From the IMG/VR virus record IMGVR_UViG_3300035145_000346, positions 1 to 21,143 of that record: a stretch of DNA of 21,143 bases; one strand, given 5' to 3'. A program made the position numbers and the translations under genes. The number at the start of each line of letters is the position of its first letter. The stretch's first letter is position 1. Of the stretch, positions 15,620 to 21,143 are shown piece after piece. The notes under the pieces were generated by a model. The model did no database searches and was not told where the DNA came from. It saw only the letters and a program-made list of their open reading frames with translations. This stretch comes from a virus.

Positions 15620-16888
15620 ATGATTCAGTTCCGCTCCCACCAGTCCCGTGCTCTTGATGTTCTTCAAGAGTCGCAGAAAGGTTGCGTGTATGTTCCTACA
15701 GGTGGCGGCAAAACTATCATCATGATGGAAGATTGTGCCCGCCGACTTATCGATGCAGACAAAGCAATGACCGTTGTCGTTGTTGCTCCGCGTTTGCTTC
15801 TTGCTAACCAGTTGTGCAGCGAGTTTGTAGAATATGTAGAACCAAAGTTAGAACTAGCGTTCAAGAATAACTTCAACATTCTGCATGTTCACAGTGGCGA
15901 TACTGTGTACGATTCTTCTACTCGTCCTCAGTATATCAGCAACTGGGTTACAAAGTATCGCAATCTTCCGCAGCATCAGATTATCTTTACCACATATCAT
16001 TCGCTCCCGCGTATTGTTGACAGTGGTATCAGTATCGATGTTCTGTATTGTGACGAAGCGCACAATGCTACCAATAAGCAACACTTTGTTGGTGTTGCTG
16101 CTACATCTATGTCAGCAGATAATGCGTTCTTCTTTACTGCCACTCCTAAGTATTCTCGCGATCCTTATGCTCGTGGCATGAACAATAAGATCGTGTTCGG
16201 TGATACTCTCATGAATGTACCTGCTCCCGAACTTGTAGAGAACGGCAGCATCATTCCTCCGCAACTTGTTGTTCACGAGACAGAACATGTTCGCACTAAG
16301 CACAATGCACATGATGTAGATCGTGATGTTGTTCTCGATATTATTGAGGATCTCGATGAACAGCAGTCTGCTAAAGTTCTTGTTGCTGCCCCTAACACTC
16401 GTGTGCTCTGGCGTATGCTCAGCAACAGCGACATTATTGACTGTTTGCGTGAGCGTGGTTATGATATTTTGCACATCACATCTAAGCATGGTGCATATGT
16501 CAATGACAAGAAAGTCGGTCGCGATGTATTCTTCAAGACCTTGCAAGAGTGGGGCAAAGATGATGACAAAAAGTTCATCATCTTCCACTATTCTATTCTC
16601 TCCGAGGGCATCAATGTTCCTGGTCTGACTCATACTATTCTGCTGCGTAATTTGCCTGTCATTGAGATGGCACAGACCATCGGGCGTGTAATTCGCCTAC
16701 ATAAAGATGATGCAAAAGATATTGCTGATGGCAAAATCCCTGCTGGTCAATACAACCTCTATCGTAAATCGCATGGTGTTGTGACCGTACCTATTCATGG
16801 TAAGCAGTCTATTGCCACTCGCAATCGTTTGCAGAAAGTTATTGATCTTATCTTCGTTGATGGTCTCCCCGCACATTCATTCGCATAA
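15620..16888 (+). CDS. DEAH-type superfamily 2 helicase
   Basis: This encodes 422 residues with the expected motif order of an SF2 ATPase: RSHQSRAL (Q-like, 5-12), Walker A PTGGGKT (26-32), motif Ia APRLLLANQL (56-65), DEAH (145-148), TAT (173-175) as motif III, SEGINVPG (328-335) as motif V, and QTIGRVIRL (352-360) as motif VI. It is an ATP-driven nucleic-acid translocase or helicase. In T4-like phages the comparable protein is UvsW, a branch-migration helicase acting in recombination and replication; this protein is shorter than T4 UvsW, so I do not assign that name. The arginine codons are nearly all CGN, unlike the AGA-rich late genes. It is first in a unit that continues into three 53-aa genes. 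Confidence 0.88.
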   Translation: MIQFRSHQSRALDVLQESQKGCVYVPTGGGKTIIMMEDCARRLIDADKAMTVVVVAPRLLLANQLCSEFVEYVEPKLELAFKNNFNILHVHSGDTVYDSSTRPQYISNWVTKYRNLPQHQIIFTTYHSLPRIVDSGISIDVLYCDEAHNATNKQHFVGVAATSMSADNAFFFTATPKYSRDPYARGMNNKIVFGDTLMNVPAPELVENGSIIPPQLVVHETEHVRTKHNAHDVDRDVVLDIIEDLDEQQSAKVLVAAPNTRVLWRMLSNSDIIDCLRERGYDILHITSKHGAYVNDKKVGRDVFFKTLQEWGKDDDKKFIIFHYSILSEGINVPGLTHTILLRNLPVIEMAQTIGRVIRLHKDDAKDIADGKIPAGQYNLYRKSHGVVTVPIHGKQSIATRNRLQKVIDLIFVDGLPAHSFA

Positions 16889-16897
16889 GTAAGTACA

Positions 16898-17059
16898 ATG
16901 TCCCAGTATGTTCAGAGAATCACCTACCGTAAGGATGGTGTTCAGGCAACTAGAGATGTTCTCGCCAGCACACCTACAAAGGGTGAAAGACTGCTCCGCA
17001 GAGAGTTAGGTGATCTTACAGTGGAATCCATTGTTACCACTGTTCCCCCTGTAGAATAA
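16898..17059 (+). CDS. Small hypothetical protein, 53 aa (paralogue 1 of 3)
   Basis: It starts nine bases after the helicase stop. The product MSQYVQRITYRKDGVQATRD... shows a strand, a turn at KDG, a second strand, a helix (GERLLRRELG) and a final strand (VESIVTTV). This layout and the length of exactly 162 bases are shared with the next two genes. The stop overlaps the next ATG (TAATG). No known domain is recognised. Confidence 0.6.
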   Translation: MSQYVQRITYRKDGVQATRDVLASTPTKGERLLRRELGDLTVESIVTTVPPVE

Positions 17060-17220
17060 TGGCGTTTAGGCATCATATCACCTACAAATTAGATGGCACA
17101 GGTGATACACTAGAAAAGACCATCTATGCACCTAAAAATACAGATGCAGAGTCAATCTTGCTATCTGAGGTGCCAAATGCTAGAATCGAACGGATTCTGA
17201 CTGAAGTAACTCCCCGCTAA
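17059..17220 (+). CDS. Small hypothetical protein, 53 aa (paralogue 2 of 3)
   Basis: The ATG overlaps the TAA of the previous gene. The product has HHITYKLDG aligning with QRITYRKDG of its neighbour, then APKNTDAESILLSEV aligning with the helix, and IERILTEVTP aligning with the last strand. Identity is low, but the order and length are conserved. Function unknown. Confidence 0.6.
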   Translation: MAFRHHITYKLDGTGDTLEKTIYAPKNTDAESILLSEVPNARIERILTEVTPR

Positions 17221-17225
17221 TCATC

Positions 17226-17387
17226 ATGCTCTTTGGTAATGCTCGTCGTCAAGATGTTATGATCTATCGTAGCGATCTTGGTCATCAGACAGTGACAATC
17301 AATGCTCAAAATCCTGATGCTGCCCGTCGTGTTGTAAAAGAACAATATGGGCAGAACATTCAGATCATTCGCGTTGACACATATTGA
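17226..17387 (+). CDS. Small hypothetical protein, 53 aa (paralogue 3 of 3)
   Basis: The start is ATCATCATG with no Shine-Dalgarno. The product has VMIYRSDLG, then INAQNPDAARRVVKEQYG, then IQIIRV, following the same strand-turn-strand-helix-strand order as the two preceding 53-aa proteins. The NPDAA segment at the helix start is a common feature of small alpha/beta proteins. Function unknown. Confidence 0.6.
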   Translation: MLFGNARRQDVMIYRSDLGHQTVTINAQNPDAARRVVKEQYGQNIQIIRVDTY

Positions 17388-17629
17388 ACTATAATGAGTG
17401 GTATTCAGCAAATCCTGCCATCTTAGATGCTAAAAACCCTTTTTCTGGTTATGTGAGCAAGGATGGCACCGTTGCCGCTGTTCCCGTCGCGAATAGCAGA
17501 AAATTCGTTGTTATACACAATGGCAGTCAATATAAGACCTGCCGTAACTATCAGTCTGCCTTAAATATCTGCAAAAAGTTAGAGAAAGCAACCAGTTCAC
17601 GAACTGGACTAGGGACCCTACCGATCTGA
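17384..17629 (+). CDS. Hypothetical protein, 81 aa, probable TTG start
   Basis: The frame is closed upstream at 17375, and the first usable start is TTG at 17384, overlapping the previous TGA (TTGA); the true start is uncertain. The product contains GYVSKDGTVAAVPVANSRKFVVIHNG, then CRNYQSALNICKKLE, suggesting a small beta-sheet plus helix. Its 3' end and stop codon lie inside the hairpin at 17614-17640, so the last few residues are dictated by that structure. Function unknown. Confidence 0.5.
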   Translation: MNYNEWYSANPAILDAKNPFSGYVSKDGTVAAVPVANSRKFVVIHNGSQYKTCRNYQSALNICKKLEKATSSRTGLGTLPI

Positions 17630-17647
17630 TCGGTGGGGTCTTATACT
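17614..17647 (+). promoter_or_regulatory. Stem-loop plus promoter-like module
   Basis: GACCCTACCGAT (17614-17625) pairs with ATCGGTGGGGTC (17629-17640), twelve pairs including one T-G wobble, with a three-base CTG loop. No clear T-run follows, only CTTA. A -10-like TATACT (17642-17647) comes directly after. No good -35 is visible. It separates the helicase unit from the 17675 unit. Confidence 0.5.
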
Positions 17648-17674
17648 ATGGAGGTAACCAAGGGAGACGCCCTA

Positions 17675-17851
17675 ATGACCAAGACCATGACCAAACGAGA
17701 GGCAAAGGCACATTTTCTCGCCGTATCTGTGCCCGAAGGTCTTAACGACAAACCCGCAATGCGTTACGCTTGGGGATTGTTCACCGATATGCTGTGCCGC
17801 GATGGTTACATCACGATGAAACAGTATGAAACATGGACTTGCCCCTTTTGA
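17675..17851 (+). CDS. Small hypothetical protein, 58 aa
   Basis: AGGGAG (17661-17666) lies eight bases before the ATG at 17675, which is preferred over the in-frame GTG 17633 and ATG 17648. The product starts MTKTMTKREAKAHFLAV and contains MRYAWGLFTDMLCRDGYIT, suggesting a short helical domain. It sits directly upstream of the HicA-like gene, but shows none of the HicB antitoxin features. Function unknown. Confidence 0.55.
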   Translation: MTKTMTKREAKAHFLAVSVPEGLNDKPAMRYAWGLFTDMLCRDGYITMKQYETWTCPF

Positions 17852-17853
17852 TT

Positions 17854-18039
17854 ATGTCTACTAAGATTGACAAAGATCTCAGAAAACTGATGAAATCCTA
17901 TGATTTTGTCTTACATCGTGTCGGCAGTCACTATACTTGGCATGGACCAAATCGTGCCGTTGTGGTGACATCTAAGACGCCAGGTAAGGCGCGTTGGTTA
18001 AAAGAAATTGAAAAGAACATTAGGAGGGAAATAGGATGA
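17854..18039 (+). CDS. HicA/YcfA-like small protein (possible RNA-binding toxin homologue), orphan
   Basis: This encodes 61 residues. The layout matches HicA mRNA interferases, which have a double-stranded-RNA-binding-like fold: helix DLRKLMKSYDF, strand VLHRVGSHYTWHG with the conserved Gly-Ser-His (24-26, His26 as the catalytic candidate), strand RAVVVTS, then a C-terminal helix WLKEIEKNIRREI. HicA toxins cleave mRNA and are normally neutralised by an adjacent HicB. No HicB-like sequence is seen on either side. It may be a phage effector against host mRNA, a domesticated RNA-binding protein, or an inhibitor of a host HicB. The ATG is two bases after the previous stop, and its own stop overlaps the next ATG. 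The HicA-fold call is moderately sure; toxicity is inference. Confidence 0.6.
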   Translation: MSTKIDKDLRKLMKSYDFVLHRVGSHYTWHGPNRAVVVTSKTPGKARWLKEIEKNIRREIG

Positions 18040-18251
18040 AATTGGACACAATAGGCAGAATTATTGGATCATTCATGGTCGTAACTGCCTATTTCGTTGT
18101 TCTACATGTCAGCGTCACATTTGGTGTGGTTATGCACTTTATTGCTGATGCAATCTCCATCCCATTCTTTATAAGAACTAAATCGTGGGATGTGGTTATC
18201 ATGTTAGGTTTCCTGCTAGCGATCAGCAGCACCAAACTAGTCCAGTTCTAG
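18036..18251 (+). CDS. Small two-helix membrane protein, 71 aa
   Basis: A full AGGAGG (18022-18027) lies eight bases before the ATG, which overlaps the previous stop (ATGA). Two hydrophobic segments are visible at about 9-36 (IIGSFMVVTAYFVVLHVSV...) and 51-67 (WDVVIMLGFLLAISS), joined by a turn with FIRTKSWD. No signal-peptide cleavage site is evident. It probably sits in the host inner or thylakoid membrane. Function unknown. It is the last gene of its unit, before the hairpin at 18275. Confidence 0.6.
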   Translation: MKLDTIGRIIGSFMVVTAYFVVLHVSVTFGVVMHFIADAISIPFFIRTKSWDVVIMLGFLLAISSTKLVQF

Positions 18252-18274
18252 CACTGTCCACCAATCGCCCCAAA

Positions 18275-18298
18275 GCACCGTCTGAGGTGCCATACTAT
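18275..18298 (+). promoter_or_regulatory. Stem-loop followed by CATACTAT promoter-like element
   Basis: GCACC (18275-18279) pairs with GGTGC (18286-18290), with loop GTCTGA. CATACTAT follows at once (18291-18298). The same CATACTAT follows the terminator at 19342, and TATACTAT follows the hairpin at 17614. No clear -35 is seen, so promoter status is tentative. Confidence 0.4.
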
Positions 18299-18320
18299 AA
18301 GAGTCAAAGGAACAGAGCAA

Positions 18321-18548
18321 ATGCAACTTTCTTCAAAGCGTCATTCCATGGTTGTCGAGTTTCGCCCCCATGCGATTTTGACTGATAAGTTTGTCTACAC
18401 TTTGAAGTTCAAAGGTGACACTCAGTCTATGCGTCTTTTCTCTAAAAAAGAGATGATCGAAACTTGCAATTCTCGTCTCGATATTCATGGTTATGAGGTC
18501 ACAGATTTTCTGACTGAACCTCAACAATACATGCCCGCATCTTGCTGA
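18321..18548 (+). CDS. Hypothetical protein, 75 aa
   Basis: AAAGGA (18306-18311) lies nine bases before the ATG. The product has a beta-rich N-terminal half (VVEFRPHAILTDKFVYTLKF) and a helix (KKEMIETCNSRLDIHGYEV). It has no membrane segment and no recognised domain. It is first in a run of small genes. Function unknown. Confidence 0.6.
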   Translation: MQLSSKRHSMVVEFRPHAILTDKFVYTLKFKGDTQSMRLFSKKEMIETCNSRLDIHGYEVTDFLTEPQQYMPASC

Positions 18549-18558
18549 TCTTATCATC

Positions 18559-18735
18559 ATGAACACTATTCAACTGCTACAAATCTCACAAGATATTCAA
18601 GAACAGATCGAAATCTGTGGAGAGTTGTGGGATCTCTCCGATTTTGAAGTTACTGCCCTTTGTGGTATAGTAGCGGATGCATTTGCTGAACGCGGTGTAA
18701 CTATGCAACAATCATTGGAGGATCTGAAACTGTGA
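18559..18735 (+). CDS. Small hypothetical protein, 58 aa
   Basis: The start context is ATCATCATG without a Shine-Dalgarno. The product (MNTIQLLQISQDIQEQIEIC...) is acidic and helical with LSDFEVTALCGIVADAF, and there is no known domain. Its TGA overlaps the GTG start of the next gene. Function unknown. Confidence 0.5.
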   Translation: MNTIQLLQISQDIQEQIEICGELWDLSDFEVTALCGIVADAFAERGVTMQQSLEDLKL

Positions 18736-18866
18736 ACTCGCAAACTGTGACCATTGAAACTGACTATCACATTCTTGAGACTGATGAAGAATCTATGCAA
18801 GAGTTTGAAGATCAATGTGAAAAACTCAACATTGACATAGACTACTTGCTTTTCGAGTTTATCTAA
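18732..18866 (+). CDS. Small acidic hypothetical protein, 44 aa, GTG start
   Basis: GTG at 18732 overlaps the previous stop (GTGA), with GGAGG (18717-18721) ten bases upstream, a good ribosome binding site. The product is strongly acidic (HILETDEESMQEFEDQ) and ends IDYLLFEFI. Small acidic early phage proteins often bind and inhibit host proteins or mimic DNA, but nothing specific can be read here. Confidence 0.45.
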   Translation: MNSQTVTIETDYHILETDEESMQEFEDQCEKLNIDIDYLLFEFI

Positions 18867-18874
18867 ATTATAAT
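18846..18874 (+). promoter_or_regulatory. Sigma70-like promoter
   Basis: TTGCTT (18846-18851), a 17-base spacer and TATAAT (18869-18874), overlapping the end of the 44-aa gene and 27 bases before the ATG at 18902. Unlike the other early promoters here, it has no hairpin close upstream. Confidence 0.6.
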
Positions 18875-18901
18875 AGTCCCATTCACACATTTCACTCAAC
18901 G

Positions 18902-19057
18902 ATGACAAATCTGATCCAAAGTTCTGTCGAGATTACTAAAACTCAGGCGGATACTTTGTTGTGGTGCTACGAACAAATGTACATCGATCTCAGTGATGCT
19001 GAGATTAAAGATCTCGAACCAGTCATTAACCAACTTGAAGGACTAATTCGCTCTTAA
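18902..19057 (+). CDS. Small hypothetical protein, 51 aa
   Basis: It lies just downstream of the promoter at 18846, with a pyrimidine-rich leader and no Shine-Dalgarno. The product (MTNLIQSSVEITKTQADTLL...) is acidic and helical with DLSDAEIKDLEPVINQLEGL, suggestive of a helix-turn-helix or coiled-coil fold. No homology is recognised. Confidence 0.5.
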   Translation: MTNLIQSSVEITKTQADTLLWCYEQMYIDLSDAEIKDLEPVINQLEGLIRS

Positions 19058-19069
19058 TCTCTAACAATC

Positions 19070-19333
19070 ATGCTTCTTCAAATTCTAAATGTAGAGTTCG
19101 ACTTTACCGATGGTGAAGGAGAACTGCCAGAAAAGTTTCAGAAATTTGTTATCGAAGAGACAGTAAATTCTCTTTGGACAGTATCATCAGAAGATGATAT
19201 TGCCGACGCAATTAGTGAGCGTACAGGATGGGCAGTTTCATCCATTGATTATGATATTCTGCCCGAACCTGGTTCTCTAGATTATAATCGCGAGAATGAG
19301 CACACGCCACCCGATGCAGGGACGGCAGAATAA
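19070..19333 (+). CDS. Hypothetical phage protein, 87 aa
   Basis: It starts at AATCATG, twelve bases after the previous stop. The product has a hydrophobic strand at the N-terminus (LLQILNVEFDF), an acidic middle with DDIADAISERTGWAVSSIDYDIL, and a polar disordered tail rich in Glu, Pro and Asp. No membrane segment. It resembles uncharacterised small cyanophage proteins; function unknown. Confidence 0.6.
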   Translation: MLLQILNVEFDFTDGEGELPEKFQKFVIEETVNSLWTVSSEDDIADAISERTGWAVSSIDYDILPEPGSLDYNRENEHTPPDAGTAE

Positions 19334-19341
19334 CTGGCACA

Positions 19342-19366
19342 GGGGCGATTGCGGTCGCCCCATTTT
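19342..19366 (+). terminator. Intrinsic terminator
   Basis: GGGGCGA (19342-19348) and TCGCCCC (19355-19361) form a perfect seven-pair GC-rich stem with a six-base loop TTGCGG, followed by ATTTT. It ends the unit containing the 51-aa and 87-aa genes. Confidence 0.75.
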
Positions 19367-19377
19367 CATGCCATACT
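19349..19377 (+). promoter_or_regulatory. Promoter nested in the terminator
   Basis: TTGCGG (19349-19354), which is exactly the terminator loop, lies 17 bases before CATACT (19372-19377). Together they form a moderate sigma70-like promoter for the 19403 gene. Confidence 0.5.
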
Positions 19378-19402
19378 ATGTTTAACAAAACAAAGGAGAT
19401 CA

Positions 19403-19630
19403 ATGACTGTCGAAATGCAACCACGAATCATCAACGGAACTGCCTACGATATGCCCACCGTCGGTGGTATGGACCGTTGCCAAATTAACACTCGTTTGCA
19501 TTACATTAACGAGGAATTGTCCAAAATTCAGATGAAGCAAGCATCACTGATTGCAATGCGTGATGAACTCGATCGCTATGCAGAATTGCAAGAGTCTGAA
19601 GATCTCTTCGATGAAATGTTCGGCGGTTAA
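19403..19630 (+). CDS. Hypothetical protein, 75 aa
   Basis: AAAGGAG (19392-19398) lies four bases before the ATG at 19403, which is preferred over the longer reading from 19349 that would start inside the terminator. The product begins MTVEMQPRIINGTAYDM and then forms a long helix (YINEELSKIQMKQASLIAMR...) of coiled-coil character, ending FDEMFGG. No recognised domain. Function unknown. Confidence 0.6.
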   Translation: MTVEMQPRIINGTAYDMPTVGGMDRCQINTRLHYINEELSKIQMKQASLIAMRDELDRYAELQESEDLFDEMFGG

Positions 19631-19664
19631 TTCTTACTAACTCATTCACCCTTTCATTAACATC

Positions 19665-19796
19665 ATGCGTATTTTCTTTGCTGCTATCATTGTTCTTCTC
19701 GGTGTTAATTTTGGCATCGAGTTAATGAACTCCAGCATGGTTGAACTCATTAAAGAGCGTAACGAACAATTAGAGCGTGCCATCGACCAGATGTGA
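19665..19796 (+). CDS. Small membrane or secreted protein, 43 aa
   Basis: The start is ACATCATG after a C/T-rich leader. Residues 3-19 (IFFAAIIVLLGVNFGIE) are a single hydrophobic segment after Met-Arg, followed by a polar helix (VELIKERNEQLERAIDQ). This could be a type II anchored peptide or carry an uncleaved signal. Function unknown. Confidence 0.5.
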   Translation: MRIFFAAIIVLLGVNFGIELMNSSMVELIKERNEQLERAIDQM

Positions 19797-19854
19797 CAGT
19801 CAGCAAGGTGGACCAACCCCACTTGCATTTTCCCCAAATCCGTGCCATCATACT
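19795..19854 (+). promoter_or_regulatory. Stem-loop plus promoter-like module, left copy of 17-nt direct repeat
   Basis: GACAGTCAGCAAGGTGG (19795-19811) begins at the stop codon of the 43-aa gene. A stem forms between GCAAGGTGG (19803-19811, one bulged G) and CCACTTGC (19819-19826), followed by ATTTT, so it can terminate. CATACT lies at 19849-19854; TTGCAT (19823-19828) is a possible -35, but the spacing is long. The 17-mer recurs exactly at 20742. Confidence 0.5.
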
Positions 19855-19881
19855 GGTATGAACAACAAAGGAACAAACGCC

Positions 19882-20118
19882 ATGCCCATCACCGTCACCA
19901 ACGACCAGGGCAAAAAATATATCTCACTCGTGCAAGATCCTGCCTTCATTAGTGCAATTCAAGGACTGCAAGAATATGTCTACGATATGAACGCCGACAT
20001 CGATATGGCATACGATTGGATCTGCGACCAGGCAGAATGTTCCTCCTTTGTTGCAGACGGTCCCGCATGGGATTTGTTCTACGATATGTGGGACGCTACC
20101 CAAAATCTTGACGACTGA
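19882..20118 (+). CDS. Hypothetical acidic protein, 78 aa
   Basis: AAAGGA (19867-19872) lies nine bases before the ATG, which is preferred over the in-frame ATG at 19858. The product is strongly acidic and aromatic with YVYDMNADIDMAYDWICDQ and GPAWDLFYDMWD. Such a negative surface could mimic DNA or bind a host factor, but no family is recognised. It is first in the cassette enclosed by the 17-nt repeats. Confidence 0.6.
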   Translation: MPITVTNDQGKKYISLVQDPAFISAIQGLQEYVYDMNADIDMAYDWICDQAECSSFVADGPAWDLFYDMWDATQNLDD

Positions 20119-20345
20119 TGTTTACTGACCCCTGTACTTTCGCACTTCAATTAGACAAACAACTTATGGCAATTCACAATCCCTATGTCGAAAATCTTGT
20201 CGAGATGGGTTATGATCGAAAAGATGTAGAAACTGCTTCTACGATGTTTCAAAAGAAAACCTTTCCTTATACTATTCACGGTCGCACATATCAGACCGAA
20301 GAAGAATATAATGAAGCAATTCACGAGTTTATGAATGGCATGTGA
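20118..20345 (+). CDS. Hypothetical protein, 75 aa
   Basis: The ATG overlaps the previous TGA by one base (TGATG). The product contains FALQLDKQLMAIHNPYVENL and GYDRKDVETA, then IHGRTYQTEEEYNEAIHEF, giving a helical small domain with a short strand. No recognised family. Second gene of the repeat-enclosed cassette; function unknown. Confidence 0.6.
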   Translation: MFTDPCTFALQLDKQLMAIHNPYVENLVEMGYDRKDVETASTMFQKKTFPYTIHGRTYQTEEEYNEAIHEFMNGM

Positions 20346-20347
20346 TT

Positions 20348-20740
20348 ATGTCTGCTATTAAACACTTCATCCACAATCTTCAATCCCTTTCTGATCCCAT
20401 GCGTTACATTGATCCCGAGCGTCGTAATGATTTGATGGAGGCATATTGCAATGAGGTTGTTAACAACATGAGCGTAGATGATCTCATGGAAACTGTATTT
20501 TCCTACATGTATCATGAGACCTTAAATTATACTGACGACGAATGTTTGGCAGAGATTGAAGATTTGCATTTCAATGGTGATAAGAAAGAGACAGCAGAAT
20601 TTGCTCGCAAATATATCACTGAGGATGAGGCAATGAACTATTTCAAGAGCAACATTTCTGATGCTGATGATAAAGACTGGAAAGATTTTTGGTACGGTGT
20701 AGACATTAGCGAACCTAGCGAGGCAACGGGGTGGCAGTGA
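20348..20740 (+). CDS. Hypothetical protein, 130 aa
   Basis: The ATG at 20348 is preferred over the GTG at 20342; it lies two bases after the previous stop. The product is acidic and helical: MSAIKHFIHNLQSL, YIDPERRNDLMEAYCNEVV, ETVFSYMYHETLNYTDDEC, and DADDKDWKDFWYGVDISEP. No membrane segment or catalytic motif. It is the last gene of the three-gene cassette, with the right-hand 17-nt repeat starting two bases after its stop. Function unknown. Confidence 0.6.
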   Translation: MSAIKHFIHNLQSLSDPMRYIDPERRNDLMEAYCNEVVNNMSVDDLMETVFSYMYHETLNYTDDECLAEIEDLHFNGDKKETAEFARKYITEDEAMNYFKSNISDADDKDWKDFWYGVDISEPSEATGWQ

Positions 20741-20741
20741 G

Positions 20742-20798
20742 GACAGTCAGCAAGGTGGCACACACCCCCTTGTGAAATGCCCCAAAATCGCTTATCTT
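20742..20798 (+). promoter_or_regulatory. Stem-loop plus promoter-like module, right copy of 17-nt direct repeat
   Basis: GACAGTCAGCAAGGTGG (20742-20758) is identical to 19795-19811. CAAGG(T)GG pairs with CC(C)CCTTG (20765-20772) with one mismatch; no T-run follows. TTGTGA (20770-20775), a 17-base spacer and TATCTT (20793-20798) form a weak promoter for the next gene. Confidence 0.45.
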
Positions 20799-20856
20799 AT
20801 AGAAGTGGAGGGGACAGCACCCGCCACGCTCTTTAACTCTCTTCTCTTCTCTCATC

Positions 20857-21143
20857 ATGCGTAAGATCGAACAACAAATGTGCCGCGCCATTCAGTCTAA
20901 CATCGACTGGCAATCTGCTAACACTTCTGTGCATTTTGACCCTGAAACTGGCGTTTCTGTTGTGCGACTCCACGGCAATAAGATTGCTGAGGTTTCTGAT
21001 AACGACATGACCATTTTCGATGGCGGTTGGCAATCCAACACCACAAAATCTCGCCTTAATGCATTATGCGATTATTTCTGCATCTCTGGTGAAGGTGTAT
21101 TCCAGAAAGATTTCAAGTGGTTTGTTCGTAAGTTTGTTGCAGA
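20857..21143 (+). CDS. Conserved marine-phage hypothetical protein (3' partial)
   Basis: Ninety-five residues are visible before the window ends. The start MRKIEQQMCRAIQ, then DWQSANTSVHFD, VVRLHGNKIAEV and FDGGWQSNTTKSRLNAL, matches a family of uncharacterised proteins that I recognise from many marine cyanophages. It appears to be a small alpha/beta domain with a beta-sheet in the middle. The leader is almost pure C/T and there is no Shine-Dalgarno; the start is at ATCATG. Function unknown. Confidence 0.7.
   Translation, partial: MRKIEQQMCRAIQSNIDWQSANTSVHFDPETGVSVVRLHGNKIAEVSDNDMTIFDGGWQSNTTKSRLNALCDYFCISGEGVFQKDFKWFVRKFVA

Noticed and set aside
15664-16633. Reverse-strand frames opposite the helicase
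   Set aside because: The helicase frame has all SF2 motifs in order; the reverse readings have no recognisable features or initiation signals.
17633-18039. A complete HicAB toxin-antitoxin pair
   Set aside because: Neither the 58-aa upstream nor the 71-aa downstream product has HicB features; the downstream one is a membrane protein.

Overview
The window looks like part of the genome of a T4-like cyanobacterial myovirus (a marine Synechococcus/Prochlorococcus-type cyanophage). This rests on very large tail-fibre genes, a phage 2-oxoglutarate oxygenase, tryptophan-halogenase-like genes, a DUF4385 gene, an SF2 helicase, many tiny tightly packed ORFs, and two promoter classes: a T4-type late element (GATAAATA) and sigma70-like early elements. 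All supported genes lie on the + strand. The identification is by recognition of families; no database search was run.

Layout. (1) 1-8121, virion/late region: a fibre protein with a C-terminal S74 autoproteolytic chaperone (cut by the window edge), a second beta-rich fibre-like protein, a collagen-like glycine-rich protein with an arginine-rich insert, and a prolyl-4-hydroxylase-like Fe(II)/2OG oxygenase placed directly behind it. (2) 8148-9875: two small hypothetical genes, then a gene whose product has nucleotidyltransferase/RNA-ligase-like motifs, behind a sigma70-like promoter. (3) 9930-12605: two tandem paralogues of the flavin-dependent halogenase family behind a late promoter. The second keeps the catalytic motifs and the first has lost them. 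(4) 12652-15551: one compact early operon linked by ATGA/TAATG overlaps. It holds a possible PD-(D/E)XK-like protein, several small proteins including an out-of-frame single-pass membrane protein, an NAD-dependent sugar epimerase and a DUF4385 protein. (5) 15620-17629: a DEAH-type SF2 helicase, then three consecutive genes of exactly 53 codons that look like tandem paralogues, then an 81-aa protein. (6) 17675-21143: an array of small-gene cassettes, including an orphan HicA-like protein and two small membrane proteins. The cassettes are separated by compact stem-loop plus promoter modules resembling the PeSL elements known from T4-type phages. The last gene runs off the window.

How the parts fit. 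The tail genes and the hydroxylase appear to share a late transcription unit, and the collagen-like protein presents about thirty X-Pro-Gly sites with proline in the Y position, the classical prolyl-4-hydroxylase target. This suggests a post-translationally hydroxylated phage fibre. The early part is built of modules that each combine a hairpin/terminator with the next promoter. In one place a 17-nt direct repeat on both sides encloses a three-gene cassette, which suggests module shuffling. No tRNA, rRNA, CRISPR array or insertion sequence was seen, and no gene-free stretch exceeds 300 bases once the small ORFs are included.
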